The position numbers and the translations under genes were made by a program. From Paraclostridium sordellii (GTDB lineage: Bacteria; Bacillota; Clostridia; Peptostreptococcales; Peptostreptococcaceae): 64,000 nucleotides of DNA. The stretch covers positions 457,911 to 521,910 of the forward strand of contig NZ_LN679998.1 of NCBI RefSeq assembly GCF_000953675.1, in the 5' to 3' direction. Below are positions 9,762 through 18,403 of this stretch, piece by piece (position 1 is the first letter of the stretch; every line of letters begins with the position of its first letter). Under the pieces are notes generated by a model. It saw nothing but the letters and a program-made list of their open reading frames with translations. It did no database searches and had not been told where the DNA came from.

Positions 9762-10955
9762 TTATTTTATAGCTTCAGCAAATTTAACACCGAAATCGAA
9801 GCATTCTTGTAATGTTTCATCACTTGGGAAGAATTTCTTTTTAAGTGTTTCAACAGGCATTTTGAATCCCATGTTTTTAACAAGTAATTCAGCCATTGTT
9901 ATACCTTCACCACTCCATCCGTAAGAACCAAATACTCCGGCATATTTACCTTGGTTAGCCATAGGATCTATTAAAGAAAATGCATCCCACATAGGTTTAA
10001 CCATTGTTCTATTTATTGTTGGTGAACCAAATAGTATACCTTTTGACATTACCATAACATCATGAAGTTCTGCTAAATCCATTTCTTCTATATCATATAA
10101 AGCTGCTGCTTCACCTGTAGATACTATACCTTCATATATTTTTTCTGCCATAACTTTAGTATTAGTATAAGCTGATAAGAATAATATAGCTATTTGGTCT
10201 TGGTTAGTAGAATTAACTGTCTCAGTAGACCAATCTACATATCTTTTAACTTGAGCCATAGGGTCTTTAGATAATATAGGACCATGAGAAGTTAATATAG
10301 TATCAAAATCTAATCCTAACTCTACAACTTTGTTTACAGCTTTTAGCACGTGCTTAGAGAAAGGCTTAACTATACAGTCAAAGTAATGTTTAGATGATTT
10401 TAAATAGTCTTGACTATCTACTATATCAGGATCAACACTTGCAAAGTGGCATCCGAAAGCATCACAAGTTAATAAAGTTTTATCTTCTTCTATATAAGTA
10501 AACATTGTATCTGCCCAGTGTAAGAAAGGCGCAGATATGAATTTTAAAGTTCTTTTACCTATGTTTAAAGTTTCCCCATCTTTTATAACATGACACTTAA
10601 ATGGTCTGTTAACTTGTTCAGCTAAATACATTTTAGCTGCACTTGTACATATAACCTCAACGTCTGGGTTTATATCAAGTATATACTTTAAACTTCCAGC
10701 GTGGTCTGGTTCAGTATGATGTACAACAACGTAATCTAAATCTTCTATTTTTGTTAAAGATGATAATTTTTCTATAAATTCATCTTTGAAGTTTGGTTTA
10801 ACTGTATCAAATAATACTTTCTTCTCATCGTCTATAAAGTATGCATTGTAAGTTGTCCCAAACTCAGTTTCCATTATGATGTCAAAGATCTTTAAATCCT
10901 TATCTATAACACCAGTCCAGTAAATGTCGTTTTTAATTTCAAAAGCTTTTTTCAT
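9762..10955 (-). CDS. Flavodiiron protein (class A, FprA-type O2/NO reductase)
   Basis: Two-domain flavodiiron protein that reduces O2 to water and/or NO to N2O, protecting anaerobes. The N-terminal beta-lactamase fold keeps the diiron ligands H80-x-E82-x-D84-H85, H146, D165 and H224. The C-terminal flavodoxin domain starts near residue 256 (FMN loop LSAYTNTKVMA). There is no rubredoxin or reductase fusion, so electrons must come from a separate partner. Start ATG behind GGAGGATT on the minus strand. 397 residues, usual length. Preference for O2 over NO cannot be read from sequence. Confidence 0.94.
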   Translation of the reverse strand: MKKAFEIKNDIYWTGVIDKDLKIFDIIMETEFGTTYNAYFIDDEKKVLFDTVKPNFKDEFIEKLSSLTKIEDLDYVVVHHTEPDHAGSLKYILDINPDVEVICTSAAKMYLAEQVNRPFKCHVIKDGETLNIGKRTLKFISAPFLHWADTMFTYIEEDKTLLTCDAFGCHFASVDPDIVDSQDYLKSSKHYFDCIVKPFSKHVLKAVNKVVELGLDFDTILTSHGPILSKDPMAQVKRYVDWSTETVNSTNQDQIAILFLSAYTNTKVMAEKIYEGIVSTGEAAALYDIEEMDLAELHDVMVMSKGILFGSPTINRTMVKPMWDAFSLIDPMANQGKYAGVFGSYGWSGEGITMAELLVKNMGFKMPVETLKKKFFPSDETLQECFDFGVKFAEAIK

Positions 10956-11159
10956 AAGAAAATCCTCCTAAATCCGCAATTAATAAGATACGTAATTATA
11001 TTTAAAATATACCCACTAATAAAACTTTAAAACATATTGTATACAAAAAACTTCAAAAATTCTTGAAACTTATTGTAAGACAATTACTATATTAACAAAA
11101 AATACGATTGTTTTGTATATAATAATTTAGAATTTGCAAATATTATAAGTAATTATCTT
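10956..11159. promoter_or_regulatory. Divergent regulatory region with palindromes (flavodiiron / radical SAM)
   Basis: AT-rich region between divergent genes. Three dyads can be seen on the flavodiiron side: TTGTATACAA (11037-11046), TTCAA-N6-TTGAA (11052-11067) and ATTGT-AAG-ACAAT (11072-11084). They could be operators for an oxygen- or redox-responsive regulator, but none matches a consensus I can name with confidence. I could not assign a convincing promoter for the minus-strand gene. Confidence 0.4.
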
Positions 11160-11188
11160 TTGATACATCTTAGTATATCGTGTATAAT
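11160..11188 (+). promoter_or_regulatory. Sigma-A-type promoter for the radical SAM gene pair
   Basis: TTGATA (11160-11165), 17-bp spacer, TATAAT (11183-11188) directly preceded by TG. It lies 45 bp upstream of the start codon at 11233. Confidence 0.75.
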
Positions 11189-11232
11189 AATATTTATGTT
11201 TATATAATGAAATAATCTTACGGAGGATTTGT

Positions 11233-13080
11233 ATGAATAAAAAAGTAGACTTAAAAAGGATTCTTAAAAAGGTTGAAAAACCTGCTAGATATTTAGGTAG
11301 TGAAATTAACTCAATACATAAAGATACATCAAATGAGAACCTAATTAGATACGCTCACTGTTTTCCTGACCTTTATGAGGTAGGAATGAGTCACTTAGGT
11401 AGTCATATATTATATGATGTTATAAATAGAGATGAAGAAGTATTTTGTGAAAGAGTATATGCACCAAATGTAGATATGGAAGAAAAAATGCGCGAAAATA
11501 ATATTCCATTATTTGCACTAGAGTCAAGAGAACCTATAACTAATTTTGACTTTCTAGCTTTTACTCTTCAATATGAACTTTCATATACTAATATACTAAA
11601 TATGTTAGATTTAGCAAAGGTTGAAATTTTAGCAAAAGATAGAAAACTAGATGCTCCATTTATATTAGTTGGAGGACCTTGTGCTTATAACCCAGAGCCA
11701 ATAGCAGACTTTGTTGATATAGTTGTTTTAGGTGAAGGGGAAGAAGTTAACTTAGAAATAGTTAACAGATACAAAGAATGGAAGAAAAATAAAACTACAA
11801 GAGATGAGTTTTTACTAGATATAGCTAGTATAGAAGGAGTATATATTCCTAAATTCTATGATGTAATTTACAATGAAGATGGTACTATAAATGAAGTAAA
11901 ACCTAATAAAGAAGGAGTACCGGCTAACCCACATAAGAGAATAATAAAAAATATGGACTTAGTTGAATACCCAGAAAAATTAATCGTTCCATTTATAGAT
12001 ACAGTTCACGATAGAATAGTACTAGAATTATTTAGAGGATGTACAAGAGGATGTAGATTCTGCCAAGCTGGTATGATATATAGACCAATAAGAGAAAAAA
12101 GTTTAGGTAGATTAAAAGAGATACTTGAAAAACTAGTTAAAAATACTGGATATGATGAGATATCTTTATCTTCTCTAAGTACGAGTGATTACAGCCAGTT
12201 ATCAGAACTTACTGATTATCTAGTTGAAGAGTATACATCTCAAAATATTGGTATATCTCTACCATCACTTAGACTTGACAATTTCTCTATGGAAATTGCT
12301 GAGAAGATACAACAGGTAAGAAAATCAGGACTTACATTTGCACCTGAAGCAGGAACTCAAAGAATGAGAGATGTTATAAACAAAGGTGTAACTGAAGAAG
12401 ACTTAGAAAATGCTACAAGAAAAGCATTTGAAATGGGATGGAACAGTGTTAAGTTATACTTTATGATAGGGCTTCCTACAGAGACTTATGATGATTTAGA
12501 TGGTATAGCTAATCTTGCTTACAAGGTAATAGATATTTATAGAGATGTTAATGGTGGAAAATTAAGAAGAGCTTTTGGAGTAACTGTAAGTACTTCTACA
12601 TTTGTGCCTAAACCATTTACACCATTCCAATGGCATGGACAAGATACAACAGAGAAAGTAAGAGAAAAACAAAGACATTTAGTTAAGAAATTAAGAAATG
12701 GAAATATAAAATATAACTATCATGATTCAAAAACTAGTTTAATGGAAGCTGTTATAGCTAGAGGAGATAGAAAATTAGGTAAGGTTATATATGATGCATA
12801 TAAAGCTGGAGCTAAGTTTGATGGATGGGCTGAGCACTTTAAACTAGAGATATGGGAAGAAGCAATGAAAAATAATAATCTTGATATAGCATTTTATGCA
12901 AATAGAGAAAGAGAATATGAAGAAGTATTCCCATGGGATCATTTAGATGTAGGGGTTAATAAAAAATTCTTAATAAGAGAAAATGAAAAATCAAAACAAG
13001 ATGCTATAACAGTTGACTGTAGACATAAATGTAATGGTTGTGGAATAAATACACATACTATAGGAAAGGGGATGTGTTAA
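11233..13080 (+). CDS. Radical SAM protein, TIGR03960-like family
   Basis: Radical SAM enzyme of 615 residues with the cluster motif C270-x3-C274-x2-C277 and a preceding B12-binding-like N-terminal region (VGGPCAYNPEP, LGEGEE). A second Cys group, C596-x3-C600-x2-C603, sits at the extreme C-terminus and could hold another cluster. It is always found next to, or fused with, a DUF2344 partner, here the following gene, which overlaps its 3' end in coding potential. The substrate is not established. Often placed just upstream of the rng-rplU cluster in clostridia, as here. Confidence 0.85.
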   Translation: MNKKVDLKRILKKVEKPARYLGSEINSIHKDTSNENLIRYAHCFPDLYEVGMSHLGSHILYDVINRDEEVFCERVYAPNVDMEEKMRENNIPLFALESREPITNFDFLAFTLQYELSYTNILNMLDLAKVEILAKDRKLDAPFILVGGPCAYNPEPIADFVDIVVLGEGEEVNLEIVNRYKEWKKNKTTRDEFLLDIASIEGVYIPKFYDVIYNEDGTINEVKPNKEGVPANPHKRIIKNMDLVEYPEKLIVPFIDTVHDRIVLELFRGCTRGCRFCQAGMIYRPIREKSLGRLKEILEKLVKNTGYDEISLSSLSTSDYSQLSELTDYLVEEYTSQNIGISLPSLRLDNFSMEIAEKIQQVRKSGLTFAPEAGTQRMRDVINKGVTEEDLENATRKAFEMGWNSVKLYFMIGLPTETYDDLDGIANLAYKVIDIYRDVNGGKLRRAFGVTVSTSTFVPKPFTPFQWHGQDTTEKVREKQRHLVKKLRNGNIKYNYHDSKTSLMEAVIARGDRKLGKVIYDAYKAGAKFDGWAEHFKLEIWEEAMKNNNLDIAFYANREREYEEVFPWDHLDVGVNKKFLIRENEKSKQDAITVDCRHKCNGCGINTHTIGKGMC

Positions 13081-13082
13081 TT

Positions 13083-13781
13083 ATGAGTAAAATAATAAGA
13101 TGTAAGTTCAAAAAAGAAAATGATATGATATACATATCGCATCTTGACTTACAAAGATTATTACAAAGAGCTTTTAGAAGATCAGAGATACAATTATCAT
13201 ATTCTCAAGGATTTAATCCTCATCCTAAGATGAGTTACGGACATGCATTAGCTTTAGGAACTGAAAGTCAAGGAGAGTATCTAGATGTTGAGATAGAAGA
13301 TGATTTAGCTTCTGATGAATTTTTAAAGAAAATAAATTCAACTATGCCAAAAGGTATAGAATTTATAAAAGCTATGGAAATAACTAAAGATGTTCCTTCT
13401 TTAGCATCTACTATAGAATATGGTGAATATATGTTCACTTTAGAGGTAGAAAAAGAATTATCTAAAGAGTTTGTTAAAACTAAGGTTGCAGATTTAATGA
13501 ATGAAGAGGAAATAATAATAACTAAGAAAAATAAAAAAGGTAAGACTGTAGAAGTTAATATAAGACCTATGATAAAGAACTTTGATGTTATAGATGTAGA
13601 AGATAGGGTTATAACATTAGAAGCAACTATTTCTACAGGATCAAAGGCTAACTTAAATACAAATATATTTATACCTAAGATGTTAGAAACTTTTGGATTA
13701 GATATGGATCCACTAGATGTTGACATTTTAAGAAGAGAATTATATATAGTTGAAGATGGAGAGTTAGTAACTCCAATGTAG
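13083..13781 (+). CDS. DUF2344 / TIGR03936 radical SAM-associated protein
   Basis: Partner of the preceding radical SAM protein; the two are one polypeptide in some bacteria. The sequence begins MSKIIRCKFKKEND and contains the family stretch SYSQGFNPHPKMSYG. ATG 13083, two bases after the upstream stop, is preferred, with AAGGGGATG about 10 bases upstream. A longer in-frame reading from 13038 overlaps the upstream gene and adds 15 residues without family similarity. Start overlap suggests translational coupling. Function unknown. Confidence 0.85.
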   Translation: MSKIIRCKFKKENDMIYISHLDLQRLLQRAFRRSEIQLSYSQGFNPHPKMSYGHALALGTESQGEYLDVEIEDDLASDEFLKKINSTMPKGIEFIKAMEITKDVPSLASTIEYGEYMFTLEVEKELSKEFVKTKVADLMNEEEIIITKKNKKGKTVEVNIRPMIKNFDVIDVEDRVITLEATISTGSKANLNTNIFIPKMLETFGLDMDPLDVDILRRELYIVEDGELVTPM

Positions 13782-13782
13782 G

Positions 13783-13807
13783 AAAGAGGTGGATATCCAC
13801 CTCTTTT
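13783..13807 (+). terminator. Perfect palindromic terminator after the DUF2344 gene
   Basis: AAAGAGGTGGAT immediately followed by its reverse complement ATCCACCTCTTT; the 3' arm ends in a T run. Confidence 0.75.
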
Positions 13808-13928
13808 CTGATATAGTGGGGCATGATTGTAGTGTATGTAAGTACTATATAGTAGACTTATCCATTATGGAATCCAATAAATTTATAGACATTTTATGTA
13901 ATAAGAGAGAAGAGGAAGTGAAGTTTTT

Positions 13929-15329
13929 TTGAAAAATATTGTTATAGAGTCATTGGTTACTTCTCAGAAAGTAGCTGTTTTAGAAGATGGTATACTTAGT
14001 GAGCTTTTCATAGAGGATAGTTATAATATAAAAACTGTATCTAATGTTTATAGAGGTGTTGTACGAAAAGCTTTAAAGGGGATAGAGGCTTATTTTATTG
14101 ATATAGGAACTGAAAAACTAGCTTATTTAAGTATGAAAAATAATGAGAGTATTAAATGCGGTCAAGATGTTTTAGTTCAAATAAATAAAGAATCTATTGG
14201 AACTAAAGGAGCTAAGCTTAATACTGAAATTAGTTTTGCAGGTAGATATTTAGTTTATATTCCATCTAATGATAGATTGACAATTTCTAATAAAATAAAA
14301 TCTGAGAAAGAAAGATTTAGAATTAAAAAGATAGTCCAAAATATAGATAAAGACTTTACTGGAATTATAAGAACAGAAGCTATTGGATGTTCAAAAGAAG
14401 AGCTAGAAAAAGATATAGAGGATTTGAAGTTTGAACATAACCGTGTTTTAAAAGAATTTAAATTAGGTATAGGGCCTAAACTTTTGTACAAAGATTTAGA
14501 TTTTGCATCTAAGTATGTAAAGGATAATGTAAATGATAGTGTTGAAAAGATTATTGTTAACAATGAAGAAAAATATGAAGAATTAAAAAGTGTTTTAAAT
14601 TATGTAAATAAAGATTATAAAAATAAGTTAGTTTTAGAAAATAATAAAGATGTATTTGATTTATATTCCGTTCAAAGTCAAATAGATAAATGTTTAGGTA
14701 GAAAAGTTTGGTTAAAAAGTGGAGGATATCTAATAATAGACAAAACTGAAGCACTTTCGGTTATTGATGTTAATACAGGAAAGTTTACAGGAAACTCTAA
14801 CTTAGAAGAAACAGTATATAAAACTAATATAGAAGCTGCCAAAGAAATATCTAGGCTTTTAAGAATTAGAGATATGGCAGGTATAATAATTGTAGATTTT
14901 ATAGATATGCAAAAAAGTGAATATAAGAAAAATCTCATAGATATTTTGAGCAAAGAAACTCTAAAAGATAAAAGAAAAACAAATGTCATGGGTATAACTA
15001 AATTAGGGTTAGTAGAAATCGCAAGAAGAAGAGAAAAAGATTCCATAGATAGTTATTACCTTAAAAACTGTGATATTTGCAAAAGCGGTGAACGTATAAA
15101 ATCTATAAATAGATTAATAGATGAAATTGAAAAAGAAGTTATGAGAGTTAAGGAGCATACTTCTTATGATCAAGTAGAAATAGAGTTAAATGAGAGAGTT
15201 TTTGAAGAAATAAATAAAAATCATAAACGAAAAATAGATGATATAAGTCAAAAATATAATATAAGTATATCTTTAAGTAAAAAAAGGGATATAGACTATG
15301 AAAAAATGAATATTATTTTTAATAGTTAG
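13929..15329 (+). CDS. rng: Ribonuclease E/G family endoribonuclease (TTG start)
   Basis: Single-strand-specific endoribonuclease for RNA processing and decay. N-terminal S1-like domain (residues about 35-120), then the RNase E/G catalytic core. Putative metal ligands are D280 (VIDVNTGKF) and D323 (IIIVDFIDM); the Zn-link CDIC is at C381 and C384. The spacings 280-323 and 323-381 equal those of E. coli RNase E (D303, D346, C404). The long C-terminal scaffold of RNase E is absent (466 residues), as in RNase G. TTG start behind AGAGGAAGTG. Next to rplU, as in other clostridia. Confidence 0.92.
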   Translation: MKNIVIESLVTSQKVAVLEDGILSELFIEDSYNIKTVSNVYRGVVRKALKGIEAYFIDIGTEKLAYLSMKNNESIKCGQDVLVQINKESIGTKGAKLNTEISFAGRYLVYIPSNDRLTISNKIKSEKERFRIKKIVQNIDKDFTGIIRTEAIGCSKEELEKDIEDLKFEHNRVLKEFKLGIGPKLLYKDLDFASKYVKDNVNDSVEKIIVNNEEKYEELKSVLNYVNKDYKNKLVLENNKDVFDLYSVQSQIDKCLGRKVWLKSGGYLIIDKTEALSVIDVNTGKFTGNSNLEETVYKTNIEAAKEISRLLRIRDMAGIIIVDFIDMQKSEYKKNLIDILSKETLKDKRKTNVMGITKLGLVEIARRREKDSIDSYYLKNCDICKSGERIKSINRLIDEIEKEVMRVKEHTSYDQVEIELNERVFEEINKNHKRKIDDISQKYNISISLSKKRDIDYEKMNIIFNS

Positions 15330-15358
15330 TTGACACAAACTATAAATTATAGTATTAT
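15330..15358 (+). promoter_or_regulatory. Promoter of the rplU-prp-rpmA unit
   Basis: TTGACA (15330-15335), 17-bp spacer, TATTAT (15353-15358). The -35 box begins at the base after the rng stop codon, so ribosomal protein transcription is independent of rng. Confidence 0.8.
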
Positions 15359-15364
15359 TTATAA

Positions 15365-15448
15365 ATGTAGTGCCGCTCAATAAAGGTCTTTAAATCTCTT
15401 AAGTGAGTACCTTTGATTGGCGAGTTTGAGACCGAGGAGGTGTATTTA
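15365..15448 (+). ncRNA. Ribosomal protein L21 leader (autoregulatory 5' UTR)
   Basis: Structured leader directly upstream of rplU. Arms AAAGGT and ACCTTT, extended by CAAT/ATTG and CTC/GAG pairs, enclose a loop with CTTAAGTGAG; then follows GAGACCGAGGAGG containing the ribosome binding site. It matches the position and features of the Firmicute L21 leader RNA family, in which a ribosomal protein is thought to repress its own operon. The boundary is approximate. Confidence 0.75.
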
Positions 15449-15760
15449 ATGTACGCTATAGTTAAAACTGGAGGAAAGCAATATAAAGTTGCTGAAGGAG
15501 ATGTAATCTTCGTAGAAAAGTTAAACGCAAACGAAGGTGATGTAGTTACTTTAAACGAAGTATTAGCTTGTTCTAAAGATGGAAACTTAGTAGTAGGAGC
15601 TCCTACTGTTGAAGGTGCATCTGTATCTGCTAAAGTTGTAGAGCAAGGAAAAGCTAAGAAAGTTATAGTTTTCAAGTATAAAGCTAAGAAAGACTACAGA
15701 AGAAAGAACGGACATCGTCAAGCTTACACTAAGTTAGTAGTTGAAAAAATAAACGCTTAA
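15449..15760 (+). CDS. rplU: 50S ribosomal protein L21
   Basis: Ribosomal protein L21 (103 residues, starting [14 protein letters not shown]) binding 23S rRNA. The start ATG 15449 follows GAGGAGGTG. A longer in-frame reading from 15413 runs through the leader RNA and is rejected. Codon use is strongly biased to the high-expression set. First gene of rplU-prp-rpmA. Confidence 0.98.
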   Translation: MYAIVKTGGKQYKVAEGDVIFVEKLNANEGDVVTLNEVLACSKDGNLVVGAPTVEGASVSAKVVEQGKAKKVIVFKYKAKKDYRRKNGHRQAYTKLVVEKINA

Positions 15761-15772
15761 TTGTAAAATACC

Positions 15773-16090
15773 ATGATAAAAGTTAAATATTATCAAAATG
15801 ACGATTTCAAACTTAAAGGTTTTTGTCTTAAAGGACATGCTGATTATGCAGAGTTAGGCTCTGACATTGTATGTGCAGCTGTTACATCCAATGCTTTATC
15901 GGTTATAAATTCTTTGAGTATATTGCAAAAAATTGAATTTGATAAAGTAATAGGCCAAGAAGGTCATATTGAGTGTCTTGTTAAGGATAAATACTTAGAT
16001 GATGCACAATTGTTATTACAACATTTTCAATTAGCTATTAATGAAATTAAAAGGGAATACCCAAAAAATATAAAAATTCTAAAAAAGTAG
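15773..16090 (+). CDS. prp: Ribosomal-processing cysteine protease Prp
   Basis: Cysteine protease that removes the N-terminal extension of ribosomal protein L27 before or during 50S assembly. The catalytic pair H22 (GHADY) and C34 (SDIVCAAVT) is present, 12 residues apart as in the Staphylococcus aureus enzyme. 105 residues. It sits between rplU and rpmA, the standard Firmicute arrangement, 12 bp after rplU and 14 bp before rpmA; its substrate is the next gene. Confidence 0.95.
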   Translation: MIKVKYYQNDDFKLKGFCLKGHADYAELGSDIVCAAVTSNALSVINSLSILQKIEFDKVIGQEGHIECLVKDKYLDDAQLLLQHFQLAINEIKREYPKNIKILKK

Positions 16091-16104
16091 GAGGTGACTC
16101 CAGA

Positions 16105-16389
16105 ATGTTAAAAATGAACTTACAATTACTTGCATCTAAGAAAGGGGTAGGATCTTCTAAGAACGGTAGAGATTCTATATCTAAGAGATTAGGTGTTAAG
16201 AGATTCGATGGACAAGTTGTAACTGCTGGAAGTATAATAGTTAGACAAAGAGGAACTAAAATACATCCAGGAACTAACGTAGGTAAAGGTGGAGATGACA
16301 CTTTATTCGCATTAGTTGACGGTGCTGTTAAATTCGAAAGAAAAGACAAGAAAAGAAAGAAAGTAAGTGTATACCCAGTTGCTGAGTAA
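16105..16389 (+). CDS. rpmA: 50S ribosomal protein L27 with Prp-cleaved N-terminal extension
   Basis: L27 reaches into the peptidyl transferase centre with its N-terminus. It carries the Firmicute pre-sequence [16 protein letters not shown]; by analogy Prp should remove the first nine residues and leave ASKKG. The residues before the cut are Leu-Leu rather than the common Phe-Phe. 94 residues, normal. AGGAGGTGA precedes the ATG. A terminator follows immediately. Confidence 0.97.
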   Translation: MLKMNLQLLASKKGVGSSKNGRDSISKRLGVKRFDGQVVTAGSIIVRQRGTKIHPGTNVGKGGDDTLFALVDGAVKFERKDKKRKKVSVYPVAE

Positions 16390-16398
16390 TACACATAG

Positions 16399-16426
16399 AA
16401 AGGAGTGTTCTTACACTCCTTTTTTA
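16399..16426 (+). terminator. Terminator after rpmA
   Basis: AAAGGAGTG and CACTCCTTT pair around a six-base loop, followed by a T run. Confidence 0.85.
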
Positions 16427-16524
16427 AATATAATAATTAATTTAAAATATATTCTTAAATAGAATTTATATTATAGATTGTGGCAAATATAAATAAAAAG
16501 CTTTAAAAAAGAAGGTGAATAAAT

Positions 16525-17802
16525 ATGTTTATAGATAAGGCTAGAATATTTGTAAAAGCTGGTAACGGTGGAAACGGATCAGTATCTTTTAGAAAAGAAA
16601 AATACGTTCCAGCTGGAGGACCAGACGGTGGAGACGGAGGCCGTGGAGGAAGTATAATATTTAAAGTTGACTCAGGACTTAGAACATTAATGGACTTTAA
16701 ATATCAAACTAAATATTCTGCACCAGCTGGTGGAGATGGAACTAAGAAAAGACAAGCTGGTAAAAATGGTGAAGATTTAGTTTTATTAGTACCGCCAGGA
16801 ACAATAATAAGAGATGAAGCTTCAGGTCTTATTATATCTGACTTAAAAGAAGAAGGTGACGAGGCTGTAGTTGCAAGAGGTGGAAGAGGTGGAAAAGGAA
16901 ACCAACACTTCGCCAATGCAATAAGACAAGCTCCTGCATTTGCAAAATCAGGAACTGATGGAGACGAAAAATGGATAACGCTAGAGTTAAAAATGATAGC
17001 TGATGTTGGTTTATTAGGATTCCCTAATGTTGGTAAATCAACATTCTTATCTGTTGTAACTAAAGCTAAACCAAAGATAGCTAACTATCACTTTACAACT
17101 TTAACACCAAATTTAGGTGTTGTTCAAACTAAGTTTGGAGATAGTTTTGTACTTGCAGATATACCAGGACTTATAGAAGGTGCGGCTGAAGGTATTGGTT
17201 TAGGACATGACTTTTTAAGACACGTTGAAAGAACTAAAGTATTAATTCATATAGTTGACATATCGGGTATAGAAGGTAGAGATGCTTTAGAAGATTTTGA
17301 CAAAATAAATGATGAGTTAAAGTTATATAACGAAAAATTATCAACTAGACCACAAGTTGTTGTTGCTAATAAAATAGATATAATGGAAGACGAAAGTAAC
17401 TTTGAAAACTTTAAAAATGAATTAGAGTCAAGAGGATACAAAGTATTTAAAATGTCTGCTGCAACTAGAGAAGGTATAGATGATGTTATAGCTTATGTTT
17501 CTCAATTATTAAAAGAAGTTGAAGATATAGAGTTAGTTTCAGAAGAAGAAATGTATAGACCTGAATTAGTTGAAGAAACAGAAGAAGGATTACAAGTAGA
17601 AATAGAAGATGGAGTATATGTTGTTACTGGTAAAGCATTAAGAAGAATAATGTACTCTGTTAACTTTGAAGATATGGAATCAGTTCAGTTCTTCCAAAAA
17701 TCTATGGAATCTCAAGGTGTATTTGATAAGCTTAGAGAAATGGGCATAGAAGATGGAGATACTGTTAAGATATACGATATAGAATTTGAGTTCTATAATT
17801 AA
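16525..17802 (+). CDS. obgE: GTPase Obg/CgtA
   Basis: Essential GTPase involved in 50S ribosome assembly and stress or sporulation control. Three domains: glycine-rich Obg fold (1-158), G domain with G1 GFPNVGKS (165-172), G3 DIPGLIEGA, G4 NKID and G5 SAAT, and a C-terminal OCT domain (from about 345). 425 residues, normal for Firmicutes. ATG behind GAAGGTGA. It follows rpmA after a terminator and precedes yhbY, the usual order. spo0B, found here in Bacillus, is absent, as in clostridia. Confidence 0.97.
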   Translation: MFIDKARIFVKAGNGGNGSVSFRKEKYVPAGGPDGGDGGRGGSIIFKVDSGLRTLMDFKYQTKYSAPAGGDGTKKRQAGKNGEDLVLLVPPGTIIRDEASGLIISDLKEEGDEAVVARGGRGGKGNQHFANAIRQAPAFAKSGTDGDEKWITLELKMIADVGLLGFPNVGKSTFLSVVTKAKPKIANYHFTTLTPNLGVVQTKFGDSFVLADIPGLIEGAAEGIGLGHDFLRHVERTKVLIHIVDISGIEGRDALEDFDKINDELKLYNEKLSTRPQVVVANKIDIMEDESNFENFKNELESRGYKVFKMSAATREGIDDVIAYVSQLLKEVEDIELVSEEEMYRPELVEETEEGLQVEIEDGVYVVTGKALRRIMYSVNFEDMESVQFFQKSMESQGVFDKLREMGIEDGDTVKIYDIEFEFYN

Positions 17803-17830
17803 AATAATTAAGACATAAAGAGGTGTACAC

Positions 17831-18202
17831 ATGTTAAAAGGAAAGCAAAGAGCATACTTAAGATCTATTGCTAACACTTTAAAACCTATAACTCAAATAG
17901 GTAAAGAAGGTGTTACTGAGAGTTTCTTAGATCAATTAGAAGATATGTTAAAAGCTAGAGAAATAGTAAAGGTTTCAATATTAGAAAATGCGGGACTAGA
18001 TGCAAAAGAAACTGCAAATGCGATATGTGAAGCTTTAAGAGCTGAATTTGTTCAAGCTATAGGGTTTAAATTCACTATATATAAGAAAAATGAGGAAAAT
18101 CCTAAGATAATATTCCCAGGACATGAGCAAGCAAAAGCTAAAAAAGCTGTTGCAACTAATGTTACTAAAAAAGGAAAACCAACAAAAAGATCAGCTAGAT
18201 AG
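17831..18202 (+). CDS. yhbY: YhbY-type CRM-domain RNA-binding protein
   Basis: Small ribosome-associated protein of the CRM family implicated in 50S maturation. The core (residues 1-97) begins MLKGKQRAYLRSIA and keeps the GKEGVTESFLDQL region. A basic tail of about 25 residues (KKAVATNVTKKGKPTKRSAR) extends beyond the usual ~97-residue size and may add RNA affinity. It is 28 bp after obg and probably in the same transcript. A strong terminator follows. Confidence 0.9.
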   Translation: MLKGKQRAYLRSIANTLKPITQIGKEGVTESFLDQLEDMLKAREIVKVSILENAGLDAKETANAICEALRAEFVQAIGFKFTIYKKNEENPKIIFPGHEQAKAKKAVATNVTKKGKPTKRSAR

Positions 18203-18208
18203 TTATAT

Positions 18209-18244
18209 AAATGCCCTAAATAATGTTATTTAGGGCATTTTTTT
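18209..18244 (+). terminator. Terminator after yhbY
   Basis: AAATGCCCTAAATAA and TTATTTAGGGCATTT form a 15-bp stem with a two-base centre, followed by seven T. Confidence 0.92.
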
Positions 18245-18403
18245 ATTAAATAAAGTGATTTTTACTTAATTTTTAAAAATTTCAAAAAAAGTAGAAAAAA
18301 CAGTTAAAGTATGTTAATATATTTTCAGTAATGGGTAAACGATATATTATGGTGGAATTATTTTGTATTATAAAAAATTAAAGTATTATTAAGGAGAAAA
18401 GAC

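Noticed and set aside
9762-10955. Rubrerythrin or flavorubredoxin
   Set aside because: There is no rubredoxin CxxC domain; the protein has only the MBL-type diiron and flavodoxin domains.
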